Below are positions 1 through 13,400 of a stretch of 64,000 nt of DNA, one piece after another. Below the pieces are notes generated by a model. The model was not told where the DNA came from, made no database searches, and was given only the letters and a program-made list of their open reading frames with translations. How positions within the stretch are numbered: the first letter of the stretch is position 1; each line of letters begins with the position of its first letter. The stretch is from NCBI GenBank assembly GCA_027704905.1, contig CM051002.1, positions 12,771,955 to 12,835,954 of the forward strand. The letters run 5' to 3'. Origin of the DNA: Muraenolepis orangiensis. Taxonomy: Eukaryota; Chordata; Actinopteri; Gadiformes; Muraenolepididae. Position numbers and translations under genes: made by a program.

Positions 1-950
1 ATTATATCCAAGCTTTTCTCCTACTAATCAATGTGGGCCTTTCCTTCCTTCCTGTAACCCCTCAAAAAAACAAAAACACTTCAGCCCTTCTGTCTGGGGC
101 ATACAACCTATCAAACCAATAGGTTTCATCGGGTTACACGACTTAACACCTCTGATCGTAACCCACGTGGGACTTGATGAAAACATTGAGCCTACATCTT
201 CCAAAACGCAAGGCGCAGCTTGAGATTAAACTAATGATGTAAACGGAAAAAGGTTTTCCCGCCCCTGGTGTCATTTCATCCTTGTGTGGTATTTTGTCCT
301 TCATGTGGAGATAGCCATTCAGCCGCCTCAGGCTCATTGATATGCCTGTGGCGTGCAGCCTTTTACCGGAGCACGAGGAGGTAGATGTCTAGCTGCTTCT
401 GGCTGAATGGGAGTGAGGAGCGGTGTCTTGGTGGTGTTGTTGTTGTTGTTGTGGTTGCAGCAGTGGACCCTCGCACCAGGGAGAGCCAGAAAGCGAGTTG
501 TTTTCCGACAACGTACCGGCGGCTTGATGTACACTTGATGTGCAAACATCACGTGGCATATTCACCTTTGAGATTTACTTTTTTTCCCCATGTAATTGCT
601 GGCATTATCGGCTGTAATAGGTCCGCCCGGTCCCCCCTAATCATTTTTGATACATATCTAAGCTTAAATAAAACCCATCCAGATTTCTCCAGACCCCAGT
701 CAGTAGCCATGTTCTGTCACCAGCCAGCGCCTATGAGTGTAAGGGTGAGTGTACCTGTATGGTGCGATCCCTCCCCCATGTCGCCTCCGGTCACCGCTTC
801 CTGTTTGACCTCAGTCTTCATCCGACCTCTGACCTGCGCGACAAGGTGGGAAAATGCGGCGCTATTCTGGTGTCCTGCAAGACGAATGGAGGGACAAAGT
901 CAGTCAAGATCTGTGTGTGGTGATCATGAGGGCGGCAGTATATCACGGGC

Positions 951-1160
951 GGCAGTATAGCTCAGGAGGTAGAGCGGTCGCCTCACAACCGAAAGGTTGC
1001 TGGTTCGATCCCCACACACACAGCTCCTCCTAGCAAAAAAAAACCAAAAAATGTCGAGGTGTCCTTGAGGAAGACCCTAACTGCTCCCCGGGCGCTGTAT
1101 AAATAGCTGACCGCTGCTCCTCCTGTACTTTTACTTATAAATTATTATTATTATGATTAC
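951..1160 (+). mobile_element. tRNA-derived SINE (family A)
   Basis: It starts with a tRNA-like head: box A TAGCTCAGGAGGTAGAG and box B GGTTCGATCC are both readable. A body follows containing GTCCTTGAGGAAGACC and TAACTGCTCCCCGGGCGCTG. The same head and body occur inverted at 39000-39243, which shows it is a dispersed family. Confidence 0.85.
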
Positions 1161-2639
1161 ATCAAGGGAACGAGGGCTCCATCAATCCACCTTCATCTAA
1201 ACAAGAGCCTCGCATAAAGTACAAATATGACCTGGCCCCAAAAACAATACATCGCTAAAGAAGCAGTGCAAAAGCAGAAATGAGAACACGTCTTGTTTTG
1301 TCAACCTAGCTCACAAATGGTCCCGTTAGCGATGGCTATGGGTGGGCAGCTAAAAGGACGGACCTTCTGGAGATTACAACAGGAGCATGGATCACGTAAA
1401 GGCAGGAAAAATACTAGCATGAGGCATGAAGGGGTAACACTGTGGACTAGCATAAACAAAGTACTACATTTGATACTTTTACATTTGGGATTTTTGTTTA
1501 AAAAAAAAAACAATATCAAATGCATTCAGTAGTCAGATTTTTGTTATATGGTAATTTAGGTCTGGTGTAGCGGGATGCCCCATTCTTGGTAAATATGGTA
1601 AATATGCTAATGTATTCAGCAGGAGATGCATGTTCATTGGCAGGGAAGAGGGTTACTTTCCATTTTCTTTTTTACAAGCATTGAAAGTATGTCAATCTTA
1701 TGGTGTGCAAATCGACAAAAACACAAAGATCCACAGACACAAAAAGGCCACACATTCAAATGTACCCTGGTTTTGTTTACACTGAATTCAGAACACTGCA
1801 GCGTACAGCACGTAGAAGCAGCCTCATCCAGGTTTCTTGCATGACAACAGACACTCGCTGTAGGTCACTAATCTAACATTTCAGTTATTTATTTATTTGT
1901 TATGTGTTATGTTATGTAAGACAGAAGTAATCTCGAAAAACGGTGATTAGGAAAACACCTGCATGAAGCGAAAAGTTCAGAGAATAATCATTGTTGGGCA
2001 TCGTCGTCTCTATATTCCGTCCAATCACCATACAGCATTTCTCAGCTAACTGCTATTTTTGTTTGCCATTTTGTACTCTTGCACCTGTTTTAGCTCAAGC
2101 TTTCCAAGTCTTCTCTTTCTGATTCCATTAGGATCAACTTTTGACCTGGACGAGACCACTCATCTACCTCGGCAAGTCCAGCTTGACTGACCCATAACCA
2201 TAACCCAATAATCAGACTCACTCACGCTAGGCTAAATCGAGTCATGTTTGTTTACCCGTACTCCTATATATGATCTATGTATCCTTTCGCATTTGTACGA
2301 GGATGAAATATGTTCACTTAGGTAAAATGACGTTGTGATGAAAATGATGTAATGTCTAGCATTTTTTTCCCCACACAAAGTAGAAGATAAGTGACCAGCA
2401 GTACACTGGATGGCGTTTTTATTCGATATATAAAGCTACACCGGAAATACAGCAATACTCCAAAAACTCAACATGGACTGCATTGTGCCACAAATCCAAT
2501 ACAATCACTATTATCACTATAGAATCACTATTGCATGATATATAGCATCACTCCCGCAATAGAAGGTGTTAACCATGGTGAGTGAAGGCCTGGATGCCAA
2601 ACTCTGCTGTCATTTGAAATAGAAGCAATCAAACAATAT

Positions 2640-2860
2640 TGTGTATTGTTTTGTTTGATGATTCAAGAGGTATTTTTTTTACCATGTGCAACAAGTACAA
2701 GGGAAAGCTCACTCCCCATTCCCTCCCGCAGTATGAATGTCAACAACACTATACTATGTAAACTATGCAATACAATACTACACTATATACTACTATAGAC
2801 TATCCTATATACAACACTATACATTCACAATACTATACACAATAAACAATAAAGTGACTG
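2640..2860 (-). mobile_element. 3' end of a non-LTR retrotransposon
   Basis: Reverse complement shows an AT-rich (TATAG)n stretch, then GGGAATGGGGAGTGAGC, then CTTGTAC and a CTTGAATC terminus. The same order occurs on the plus strand at 44010-44282. Only the 3' untranslated end is present. Confidence 0.6.
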
Positions 2861-3011
2861 ATGGATGATATATACATAAGCAAAAAGCCTTTTAAAGTGG
2901 CGTAGTGCAGCAGCATCATGAATACTGATGAACATAAAAATGTGTTTTCATTGCCCAACGTCTAAATATATCAAGAGAAAAATACATATTTTATACAACA
3001 ATCCACCTTAC

Positions 3012-3195
3012 ACTGTCGTAGGATGTTGTATGGATGTTAATAAAGACTTTTTGTTGTTCCTGCTGGCTGATTTTGTCAATTTCACTTTGCAGTTTCTTGA
3101 CGAGGAACCACTCAGGTATAAAATGCAGAGCATTATGGACTTCCTTGCATACAGAACTTAACTGCTTTTCTTTAAGGATAACAATGTCTTCTCTC
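3012..3195 (-). other. Unassigned exon-like open frame
   Basis: Between a plausible acceptor (TGCAACAG) and donor (GTAAGG) lies a 61-codon open frame with normal-looking protein composition, for example CKEVHNALHFIPEWFLVKKL. I do not recognise the family. Its entry phase (1 nt) does not fit directly onto rad18 exon 9, and it does not resemble the RAD18 C-terminus. It may be a fragment of an old transposon or chance. Confidence 0.2.
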
Positions 3196-6100
3196 CTGTT
3201 GCAGACATCCAATCTGGTCCATCTGCTCCTCAGACTAATGGATTATGAGCTTTCAGCTCATAGAGCTTTCAGGTAAGACAGACTAGTCATCAACAATAAA
3301 TACATTGACCAATTACATAGCTACCAAAGCTACTACTTTTTTACTAAGATTTCCAAATAGTGACATGGATGAGAGGAAATGAACCATTGGCTCGCGTAGA
3401 TAGACTCGTGGCACGAAGCATTCTTGCGGATCTCCGGTTTACAAAAGTAAATTGAGTTTAGGTGAGCTTGTGAGCTCTCCTTTTGGTTGCATGGTCTGCA
3501 TTAGCTCACCGTGCCATACACAATCTCTTGGCGTAGCTTTCAAACCTAGTATGGATATGTACGACACAGCCCTGGTTGTTTTTCCTTCAGGGAGAAAGCC
3601 GGCGACGGTCACCGTCTGATCTAATGAATATTTTCACATGAAGAGGTCGCGACCTTGCTGTGGTCGCATGCGTGTCATAAATACCAAGGTATTAGACCAA
3701 CGTAGCCCACGGACTCGACTGCAAATACCAAAAATCCAGAAAGGAGGATATGTTCAACACGGGGTGAAGCAGCAAGTGGCGGAGTTCAGGTTCACTGTCA
3801 ACAATTATCCACTGGCTAAACGAAATAGGACACGGCCAACTGTAAAGCTTGAAACCATGAAACGTGCTATGCCACGGTTCACATCGGTTTGCTCCAACGC
3901 GGCAGATCGAATTTTACTATGCGACTCCGCGGCTCTGCCTTCCTTCCAAACAGGTGTCAGTACACACCGCTGTCATGTATTGCGCCCGTTTGAACCCACA
4001 GCAACGAGAGTCAACCAGAGTAAGACGAGACAACGGGAAGAAAGCAGGAAATTCTGTCAGTAAACTATGCACACAAAAAACACCTCCGTCTAAAATGGGT
4101 AATACAATAAGAAAGGTTAGCTGTGAGCACATGTGCAACAGGAAATAACCCGACCCATGTGTAGACTCAAGGCTGAATAAATGCAATAGGACGGGGGTGT
4201 AACAACATGAAGGGAAGCAACTCAATTTGAAGGGTTATCATTTAATTTCAGAGGCTGATAGACAGGAACAGAGCCACTGGAATAAGATGTAATATACAGT
4301 ATATATTTTTTTTTTTTTGAACAAGCTGCATTTTGCAAAAGATTATCCTAGAATGCAATTTGTGTCAACCAGATGGGAATTTGGCGGTAATGCCTCTTTA
4401 TTGACAATATTGCAGAGGTGTGCTCGTTTGTCACCGGCGAAAAAACACAGTAGGGAAGTAGGAGTGTGTGTCATTCCGCACAGTGACTGGTAAAACTGGA
4501 CTGCGCTAACGGGAGGAACACAAATGCCAGTTTGACCGTTTTGGCAGCAAAAAAACCAACCCATTATCATTTGGCATTCAGAATATTTGCACCACCATTA
4601 ACACCAAGAGATGCAATACAAACACAGATACCTGACAAGCTTTGTACACTAGCGGTGTATGCACCGCAGACTCAGGGAACGGTTAGCCTCAATACATCAA
4701 CTCTCATCACAAGTCAAAGTAGGTGAAAACCAGAGAGGCTTCATCCTGATGCAATAGCCCTCCGTCTCAACTTGTGCAGAAATATGAGTAGATATATGAA
4801 TACACCAATATAGTGGGCACCCAGCTGTGGACCCTGTATACATGTATGCAGAATACATGTATTGATCTGGGCTATGGCTGAGAGCAAATTGATTCAATTA
4901 ATATGAAGCCCAGTTACAATGGCAATGCCGTGCATTGCTGAATGAGAAACAAAGAATTTAAATAAACTAAATATATCTCAAATATAAGAGTCAATGAGTT
5001 GGTAACTACTCAAAGAAAGCCCGAAAACTTTTTCAATCACAGATGCTTACCGAAGCATTCACACCATTTGAATTGTAATCGTTGACCTTGTTCTGTTGTT
5101 TCTCTCCTTTCATCAAGGCTTTCCAACCCCTGAGCACCAATTTTCCCCCTATCTGGGTAGGTCGGTTAGGGATCAAGTAACAACTGATTCACTTTTCGGC
5201 CAAAAGGCGACATGGCAGTGGGGTGGGAAAAGAAGCATAACTTACAAACGTCACAACAAATTATTAAAGTTTGTCAAGGGTCCATGCCGATTGCTGGGTG
5301 ACCTCCCCGGAAGACTTCCCAAGCCCCGCCCACATCCTTGTTTTCTTACATGTTTCTAAACGGAGCACTGGACTCAATTAGCTCAGTTGGCACCAGCTTT
5401 GCGCAAGTTCAAGCGTAGTCTACTTTACTACTGTTATATAACTACCTAATTGTACCCGATATCACTACCTGCCCTCAGGGCAGTCCTGGTCTGCTCCTGT
5501 CAACAACTACAGATAAAACATTTTTCTAAATGCTGCAGCAGAGTCTGCTACCAAAGAGTTTGCTTGTAAAGAATTACTTAGACCGAAAGCATCAAGAATA
5601 TTGGAATAGGCCTACTCAAAATTAGCAGATAATGAAAGAGTTTGTTTACTATTTTAACATTTAAGTTAAGATATTTCAACATTTGAGTGCTCAAGCCGCC
5701 CCGCTCATCATCAGGGGAGAAGGCGCGGTTCTGTGTGAACAGCCCGTTAATAGTCTGATTCATGTTAATGAAACAAATTACCAACCCATAATTAAGGGGG
5801 AAGGGAGAGCTTGCCATACACTCATTATTGAAGTCATAATCACATAATCAGTTTCTTCAAGGGGTGTTGATTAGAGTATAGGCTACAATCTGGGCTTATT
5901 CTACATTGATTGACGTGCGCGTGCGTTGTGTGTATGTGTACCTCATCAAATTATTTTAGCATTATGTTAAGCATATGTATTTGTGTAGGAAATGTCCGTT
6001 ATATAACGTTTGAACAATTGAAAATCAGTATAAATAAAGGTCAAATTAAAAGGAACATTACATATATATTACATTTATTTTTCTCCTTTCTTCAGCTCTT

Positions 6101-7431
6101 GCTAGCAGTCAAAGGCAAAACCATCTGAATGAACGTGTTTTTGGATGAAACGGAATCGATTAAATAATCCATAAATTAACCTATGGAAAAATAATCATTA
6201 GTGGCAGCCCTGGTGCGCATGTAGCTCAATATGTATGCCCCTCCTGTGTGCTCCCCTGCCCATGTTGGCAGTGTGACTCATCCTCCTCTGATAAATCAAG
6301 GGAAGCCAAGGCACCAGGGCGGCTATTAATAGACCTCTCTGAGTTCACACCCATTTTTCACTCACTTTTAAAGTTGCCCCACTGCTTTTATAAAGAGGCA
6401 TCTCAGGCTTATAAATCTATGGATGGGAGGCGCTGGCCCCCGCCCCCTGTTAAAAATAAAAAATAAAAACAGGGCCCAGGATTAGTTTTGCATAAGTATT
6501 CACAGCCGAAATTGCAAGGCTGCTTGTTGCTTAAGGACAACATACTGTGTGCGTGTGTGATGTTTAATTAACTCCCCAGGCTCCCCTCCCCCCCCACCGT
6601 GTTGGGGGGAGGGGGACGGTTGTGGCCGTCCTGCCCGGATTCCATCAGTGGGGTCACCTTGGCGGTCACTAATTTCCACCACAGCATTACGGGGCAGTCA
6701 ATCACTGGGCTCTGTCAGACGGGTCTAAGGTGTGCGTGTCCGGCTCCTGGCATCTATTTGTATGCCACTCGATACACATTGAGAGGTGGCGGGTTAAGTC
6801 GTGTTTCCACTTAATGGAAGGCCGTGGATACGGAATACGTGGGCTTTGACAAAGTGCTGCCGTTAGGTGCCCGCGTAGGCAAGCTGGGCTGGCGAGCCCA
6901 ATGCCTCGCATCATTGGTCATTGTTTATAAATCAACCATCGTTTACACTTAGCAAATCAACTGAACTTGTTAATTTTTTTGGGGAGCAGAAATCCATGCA
7001 AAGAGAAAAAAGAAAATGAAACTTTTTCGTGCCAACCGCTAACAAAACCAATATGAATGAGTGATTAGCCAGGCACTTGCTACAGATGGGCTCTATTCAG
7101 GTCGGTCCATTTAACAAGAACAAAAAGGATAAAACAATTTGAATTGCCCCACCAAAAAACTGTTATTATATATAAATGTATTAAATGAGGCACCTGCAGT
7201 CATTCAGACACACATTTCTGCCAAATCTCTTCACTCGTCTGATACTTTCCGATTAAAATGATTAAAGTGCTTCAAATCTTCTGCCCAAGCGTAAGTGCAT
7301 TTGGGGAAAATCTTACTCGAATGTAAATCATTGGAAGCACACAGCTGGGCGCATGGAAAAGCACCCAAACACCCTAAAGAGACAACAGACGAGAGTAATG
7401 GGAACCATAATCCTTGAACTCCATCACTTAC

Positions 7432-7492
7432 TGTAGTCGGAACACATCTCATCGATCTCCACCTCAGACTGATTCTTCAAGAAGACCAAGAC
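7432..7492 (-). CDS. rad18: rad18 exon 9 (start of RAD6-binding region; last exon recognised)
   Basis: Acceptor TTCCAG, donor GTAAGT, 61 nt, phases 0 to 1. It encodes VLVFLKNQSEVEIDEMCSDY, matching the family segment VFxKxQxExEIDEIxxxY. The next exon must begin with 2 nt completing a codon; no such exon was recognised at lower coordinates. Confidence 0.92.
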
Positions 7493-10400
7493 CTGGAAAA
7501 AATCCAAACGACAAAAAAAGATGTTATCACATCACCCGAAACACTGGAGACACTGACCGGTACAATTATGCCACCATGTGATTAATAGGAATTATCATTA
7601 GGAGATCACGGAGTCGGAAATCACTGAGATTGAAACCATTTGAAACTAAGTGAAGGGATCAGTGAGTTCTTAGCACGCACTGGCTTGGCTGTCCCCTGCA
7701 GCTTATTCCTTGTCTTCTCATTGGCCTCCACTTCTTTAGCGATCACTTCAGCTGAGAAAAGAAGACAGACAGATCTTTATAAGCAGCCAGATCACAGTAA
7801 TTAGCTCCTGCACCTGTTGTTTCATGCTAATTTAACAATTAAATCATCATCTAAAGACGATAAACGTCATACATGCATATATGACTGTTGAATTCATTCT
7901 ACATATTCATTATTGTGAATACGGACTAGTCACAACACGGTAGAAACAGCAGCCCTGCATTATTGACCACACTCACACACCCACTCTCACTTCCGAACCT
8001 GATTTGGGACTAAGGGAGTCACACTGAGCGTTGTAGGCGTGCACAAAGTCCTGGTGCCTCCTGACCAGCAGCTTACGGGGGCCCTGCACGGAGAGGTGGC
8101 AAGCCTTGAGCCTCCTCTTCAGCTCCTGCATGGACAGCAGGGTGTACACCGGCTTACCCATCGTCTTCCTGGCGCTTTCAGGCTGGTTGCTGCAAGGCAA
8201 AAAGGCACGCCGGTTCAACTCAGGGATGCATCATAACGGGCCGCTAAGGACCACCGCCGGCTGGTTCTGTAAAGCTCGAGGTCACCGCCCCGAGAGACTG
8301 ACTGTAGTCAGCGCTGAATCGCGCAAGTAGGATGGTCACGTGTTCGTAACAGACCCACTTACCTTATCTACTATTGTAATCCAAAGACCGAATTTTTGCT
8401 ACATCTCGCTTGCTTTATTGATATGGTTTCTGTCGTAAAGTATACGTTTGGCATGTTTGTGTGAAATGCATTTTTGACATTATCGAGTGTTTTTCCTTAC
8501 TCGGAATGGTACGTCATGAGACGTTATGGATTTGTACCTTTGCTTGCAAGAGAGAGAGAGAGAGACATTTTGCCAGCATTCAGAATTGATTGTTTCCTTA
8601 GGCCCACACATCCAAACAACTACAACTACACAACATAGCATACACTCACACTTCCTTGGGTCATGAGCAATACAATGCCTGTTGCAGTGAAAACCGGACA
8701 GACATCCATGCACACATACTGTACATACATACACACACATACAAACATACAAGAGACCCCTCTAATTATTAGTTTGATTGCGCAATCAATCAGAACAAAC
8801 GATTCATGAGCAATTATAATATAATAATCAAATAACGGTAACCAACAGCCACATGTCCTGCTGAATGTGACCGTATTCCGTTTGCTGTGGTCGTCATGTT
8901 TCCAAAAATGTGACTGGATTTCATAACAAGGCGTGTCTAAGGACAAATATAATGCAAAAGACTAATTTCCCCGCCGAGCAGACCCCCTGCCTGGTGCTCA
9001 ACACAACCATCCAATGCCCTTCGATGTGATCTTAGACCATGGTTACTTCACGGCTACTAATTATTACTTGTAAGTATTAGTATGGGCCGAGTGAGCCATA
9101 AGCTGGAGAGGCAGCGGAACATTAAAGATGTCAATAGTTAACCTTTGGCTCACAGGGGCCATGTCTGCTTAGCGTAATGAAAGGCTATTTAAGGCTAAGA
9201 GCCATTTAGCCACCACTTGTCAGCCAGGGGTTGTGGAGTGTTGCAGCCAGACACTCTAAAACAGCAATGCAATGCTATATACCATGAGGGACCACAGAGG
9301 AGTAAGCATTCTATTGTCCTTGTTGCAACTACATCTTGATCTTGAATCTACTGCTCCTCTTTTTTGAAGAGATTTCACTGTGGTTGATGTTACCATTTTG
9401 TATGCATTTTGTACTTGTCAGATTTTCTCAGGAGGTCATGTACAACTTCTGCAACGTTTCCCTTTTTCCATTTGCATGTTCCAGGGCGACAACATCGGAG
9501 ACAAAGGTGGGCATACTTAATAAAGACAGGATACATCAGCGCTCGTCGACCGGGAAAAACTAAATCCGCTCCGTGGAGTGCGATGGTGTACCGGGGGTGA
9601 TCACCAGACAACATAAATCAAAGCCCACCACAGAATATGTACGCAACGCAGTCATGCCAATATGCCCAGTCATTAAGTGAACCAGCCGAAATTAATCATC
9701 CAGGAAAACCTCTCATTACCGGGCTCTCATACAGACAAATCCGTGGGTTTATTAGAAGCACATGCAGAGCTGGTGCTCAAGCTACCGGTTAAAAGCCCTG
9801 TCCTACGGACCGGCTGTTGTAAGATATTAGGGCTATCTGATACTTTATATGCCTGAGAGGTTTTGGAAATATTTACAATTAATGACAATGACACCGATCA
9901 GCTTCACTATAGGAATGTGGCCCATTTCATTCTAAAACATTTTTTCCATCAGCAAGCTTTAACCCCCAAACTTATGTCATTACTTTAATACATTCAACAT
10001 TGCATCGATTTTTATCGAGGTTCTAAAAATCCTAGACTTTTGTGGGCTCCGTCTGCTGTGCACAGGAGCTCCCCCGTGTGTGTAAACAGCGGCGCTAATC
10101 CACTCCTGGCCATGTTGCGCAGAGTGACAGGATGTCATAATTGACCGGTACTTTAAGAGTGACACATACACGGCACCCGTCGCTGTACAGCTCGCCATGC
10201 AGCACGACGGCGCGAAAAGGCTTACTCATTTACTCCCGGTGAACTATTATGACCACCGGCCATCCAGCGTCACGCTTGGACTTGGACACGATCGTTGTAT
10301 TCACTGCGGATGAGTGCACAAGCTTAGGCCTGACTCTTTTGCTTCCACTCCAGCGGCCTGTTAAGGAAGCCGAAACCAAGAGCTTTAGGAAGCCGAAACC

Positions 10401-13400
10401 AAGAGCGTAAGGAAGGGGATAGCGCCGGGCCGCCGCAATTAGCTGGGGCTATTTTTGGGCTCACCTCCTCAGGCTCTCCTTCTTCTGCCCGCGGGTCAGA
10501 CAGGAGTCCAGGTGCTTGTTGATGAACTGCTGAGGGATGCCCACGCCGCAAACGGGGCAGGCCACTGGAACAAGACAACAGGAAGTTGTAGACGCTTAGT
10601 TAAGATGGGCTCACGTCGCGGGATTCCACCGAGGTTGAATCCTTTTTCCATCATACATACGATTTCACATTCTGAAAAGACGCTTACACTGAAACTATGG
10701 AATCACGTGTGAATACATGTGTTTATCAGCTAAAAAGCGGCAATTTAAAAAAAAATCACCCTTTCACGAAAAACAAGAGTTAGGTGTTCACCTTTGATCA
10801 CCGGCTTCACATCGTCTTCGACCGCCGGGGAAGAGGTGGTGAGTGGTTGTTGTGCGACTGAAGAAGAAAGCTCCATCTTCACCATCGCCACTGCCTGCTC
10901 CTGCGGCTCCTCCTTCACGAACACGCGAGACGAGCCGTCTGCCATGCATCGGTCGGTTTGACTGGTCGCTCCGCTCTTCTGGGTGGCCGAAGAAGGGGGC
11001 GCGTTGGCCCCCGTCTGTAAGAAATGACTCAGGATGGTGCCGTGCCGAGCCGGGCCCCTGGGGGTCCAGAATTTGTTGGCCCGGGTCGAGGTCGGGGTCG
11101 AGGTTGGGGTCATGGTGGGGGTCATGGGGGGCGCTGGCGATAGCGGCGGCGAGTCAAACAGCGCTTTGGACATCTCCTTTCTGGAATAATGAGGAGGAAA
11201 CATAAGAGCATATGGTGGGTGAGGAGAGTAGCCGTTAGCGGCCAGAGATAGAGATGTCAACGCTCAGTGTGGACACGCGCTCTGGCAGCACACTGTCTGT
11301 GTGGAAAAAAAGAAAGAAGACATCCATCACCAAAAAGGCTAAATCTATAGTCCCAGCAGCTACAAGGGATCATAATGATGCATCGATGTCATTAGAGACG
11401 GACTTGAGGAAAGAAAAACGGAACGGGAAGAAAAATTTTATACAAGCCAATAAATTGTACCGACGGAGGTTCCTGACATTCAGCTCCAAATGCTCAATTA
11501 TCTCCCAGAGCACGAAGGAATAGACAAGTTGGCCACAATCTTTGGAAAATGTGGAAAGAAAAACAAAACAAATCGCACACGGGCCATTTACAGGGCCATT
11601 AAATGGACTCAATGAGGTGTGAGTTGCTCTGCTTTCCACGGTGAATTCTCTTTTATACGTGGTCTTCCTCTCTGCTCGTTAGAGGAGCTCCGCACGGGAA
11701 CACTTAAAGCTCCGGTGGGGCACATGGAACGTGGCCAAAGATACCGAGACCCCGAGGTACATTTTAATCCCAATTACTGCAGCGCCGGAGGCCTTGCTTC
11801 AAAGGGAACACATTGGCACTAGGGTTTAGGTTTTAAAAAAAAGTTATCGCCAATCCGACATATTTCAAAACAAATTTCCCAAACAAACAGTTTGGGAAAG
11901 AAACATCCATCATTTTCTATTTTCCATGATCAATAAGCCTATTTTGTTTTGACCACAGGTTTTTGCTAGCGTATATACAGACGTGTTTCTTTATATTGTA
12001 AAAACGCATCAAAGAGGCCTGAATGCTTAATCTTGTGCCTAAATAAGGGATTGCCTTTCCACTGTCTAACCAGACTAATGGGAAAATCCATATCCAGCCT
12101 AAAACGATGTAAAATGCCAACTCTGGCAAATTAGCTAAAAACATTTAGATTGGATATGGATGTTCTTGAAAATGTGTTACTTACTGACATAATGGCACAG
12201 TAATACTCTAAACTGCAATTTAAAAACCGGATGAACATGACATTACCTAGAACTAAGCACAAGTCTCTTACTTATGTTGAGGCCAGACCCTTCCATAACC
12301 ACACCAAACCCTACATTTCACTGAACTTGATTGCATTATTTCCAACTTCACTAAACCATCACAAAGCGAATATCCCTAACCTGAAATATAACAGAATGTG
12401 AAATATATAAAACATTTTATCACTCAAAAAAATAATTGACTTCAACCCTATAGTTTCCAACAGCAAAGGCCAAACAATCTTAATATAAATAAAAACACAG
12501 GCATAAATTACAATTATTCATCCTCATCTGGCATGCTTTTAGAGAGCAACAGGTCCAATAATAATAACATATTAATATTAAAACATATAATGTACTTGGA
12601 AAGTAACAAAAATAGGTAATATGCAAGAATCTGAATCCAACTGGATATGTTAGAATCAGTTGGTGTCAGACTTGGTGTTCAAATTGATAATTTACCAAAC
12701 AATAAATTGGCTTTTGTCTTGCATGCAACCAATGTTACTGCGGAAAACAACTCGTCCATGGGGAAAGAAAGAGCACTTAATTGTTCTGCTTCACTGCGGT
12801 TGTAACTGCATGACGACAGAGACAGAAGATGAATGCAAACGTGCAACATGCAAACAGAGCATGTTGTGAACGGGGTGGGAACTGCAAGTGGGAGAGCTTA
12901 CTGCTCTTCTAGGCAGGAAGTACAATATCCAAATTGCAGGAGCTGCAGTTTTTTGGTAAGTATAACACCATCATAAATGTAGTTCTAAAATGGCCTTCAC
13001 ATTTTTTTTTTATCCAGCTGTGAGAAAACATGTTTGTTTGGAACAGACAAACAAATCAAAGTCACATCACGGTTTTAATTCAAACATTTACAGTGAAAGT
13101 GAAAATTGTGACGCAAAAATGATCATTCCCACTAATAGTGAATCATATTGCAATGTGTGTCAAAATAACCGCGATATGATTTCTACCCCCATATTGTTCA
13201 GCCCTAGTAGGAATTCTAGAAGTGATGGAGAGTCAATAAGGCATTCAAAATACACCAATTATTTATATTGCTTCAGATGGTCCTCATGCAGTAGCAAAAT
13301 TGCAATTGGTATCAAGATAGCAGGGCAAACGTCCCCCGCTGCTTAGTTACCCGCTTCCTTCAAGACCAGATATAAATAAAAAGAACATTCCTCCGTGAGG

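Larger units (their letters stand above)
1..7431. other. No confident gene: downstream of last recognised rad18 exon
   Basis: AT-rich sequence without a recognisable protein domain. It holds a SINE (951-1160), a LINE 3' end (2640-2860) and one exon-like frame (3012-3195). If the rad18 gene continues here, its C-terminal exons are too diverged or too short for me to see. The part 6200-6900 is more GC-balanced and could hold non-coding conserved DNA, but comparison with other fish would be needed to say so. Confidence 0.6.

Noticed and set aside
385..960. 191-codon plus-strand open frame
   Set aside because: Includes a valine run from a GTT repeat and runs into a SINE; no domain, no splice structure and no resemblance to a known protein.
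951..1025. Functional tRNA gene
   Set aside because: Box A and box B are present, but the head continues into a SINE body, the acceptor stem does not pair, and an inverted copy exists at 39000-39243.
3638..4063. 141-codon plus-strand open frame
   Set aside because: Composition is ordinary for random sequence and no family is recognisable; no supporting splice sites or context.
5371..5420. tRNA-like TAGCTCAGTTGG motif
   Set aside because: Only box A is clear; there is no good box B or cloverleaf. At best an old SINE head.
7985..7990. GTGAGA as the rad18 exon 7 donor
   Set aside because: It matches the donor consensus better but puts exon 8 out of frame with an immediate stop; kept only as a possible alternative site.
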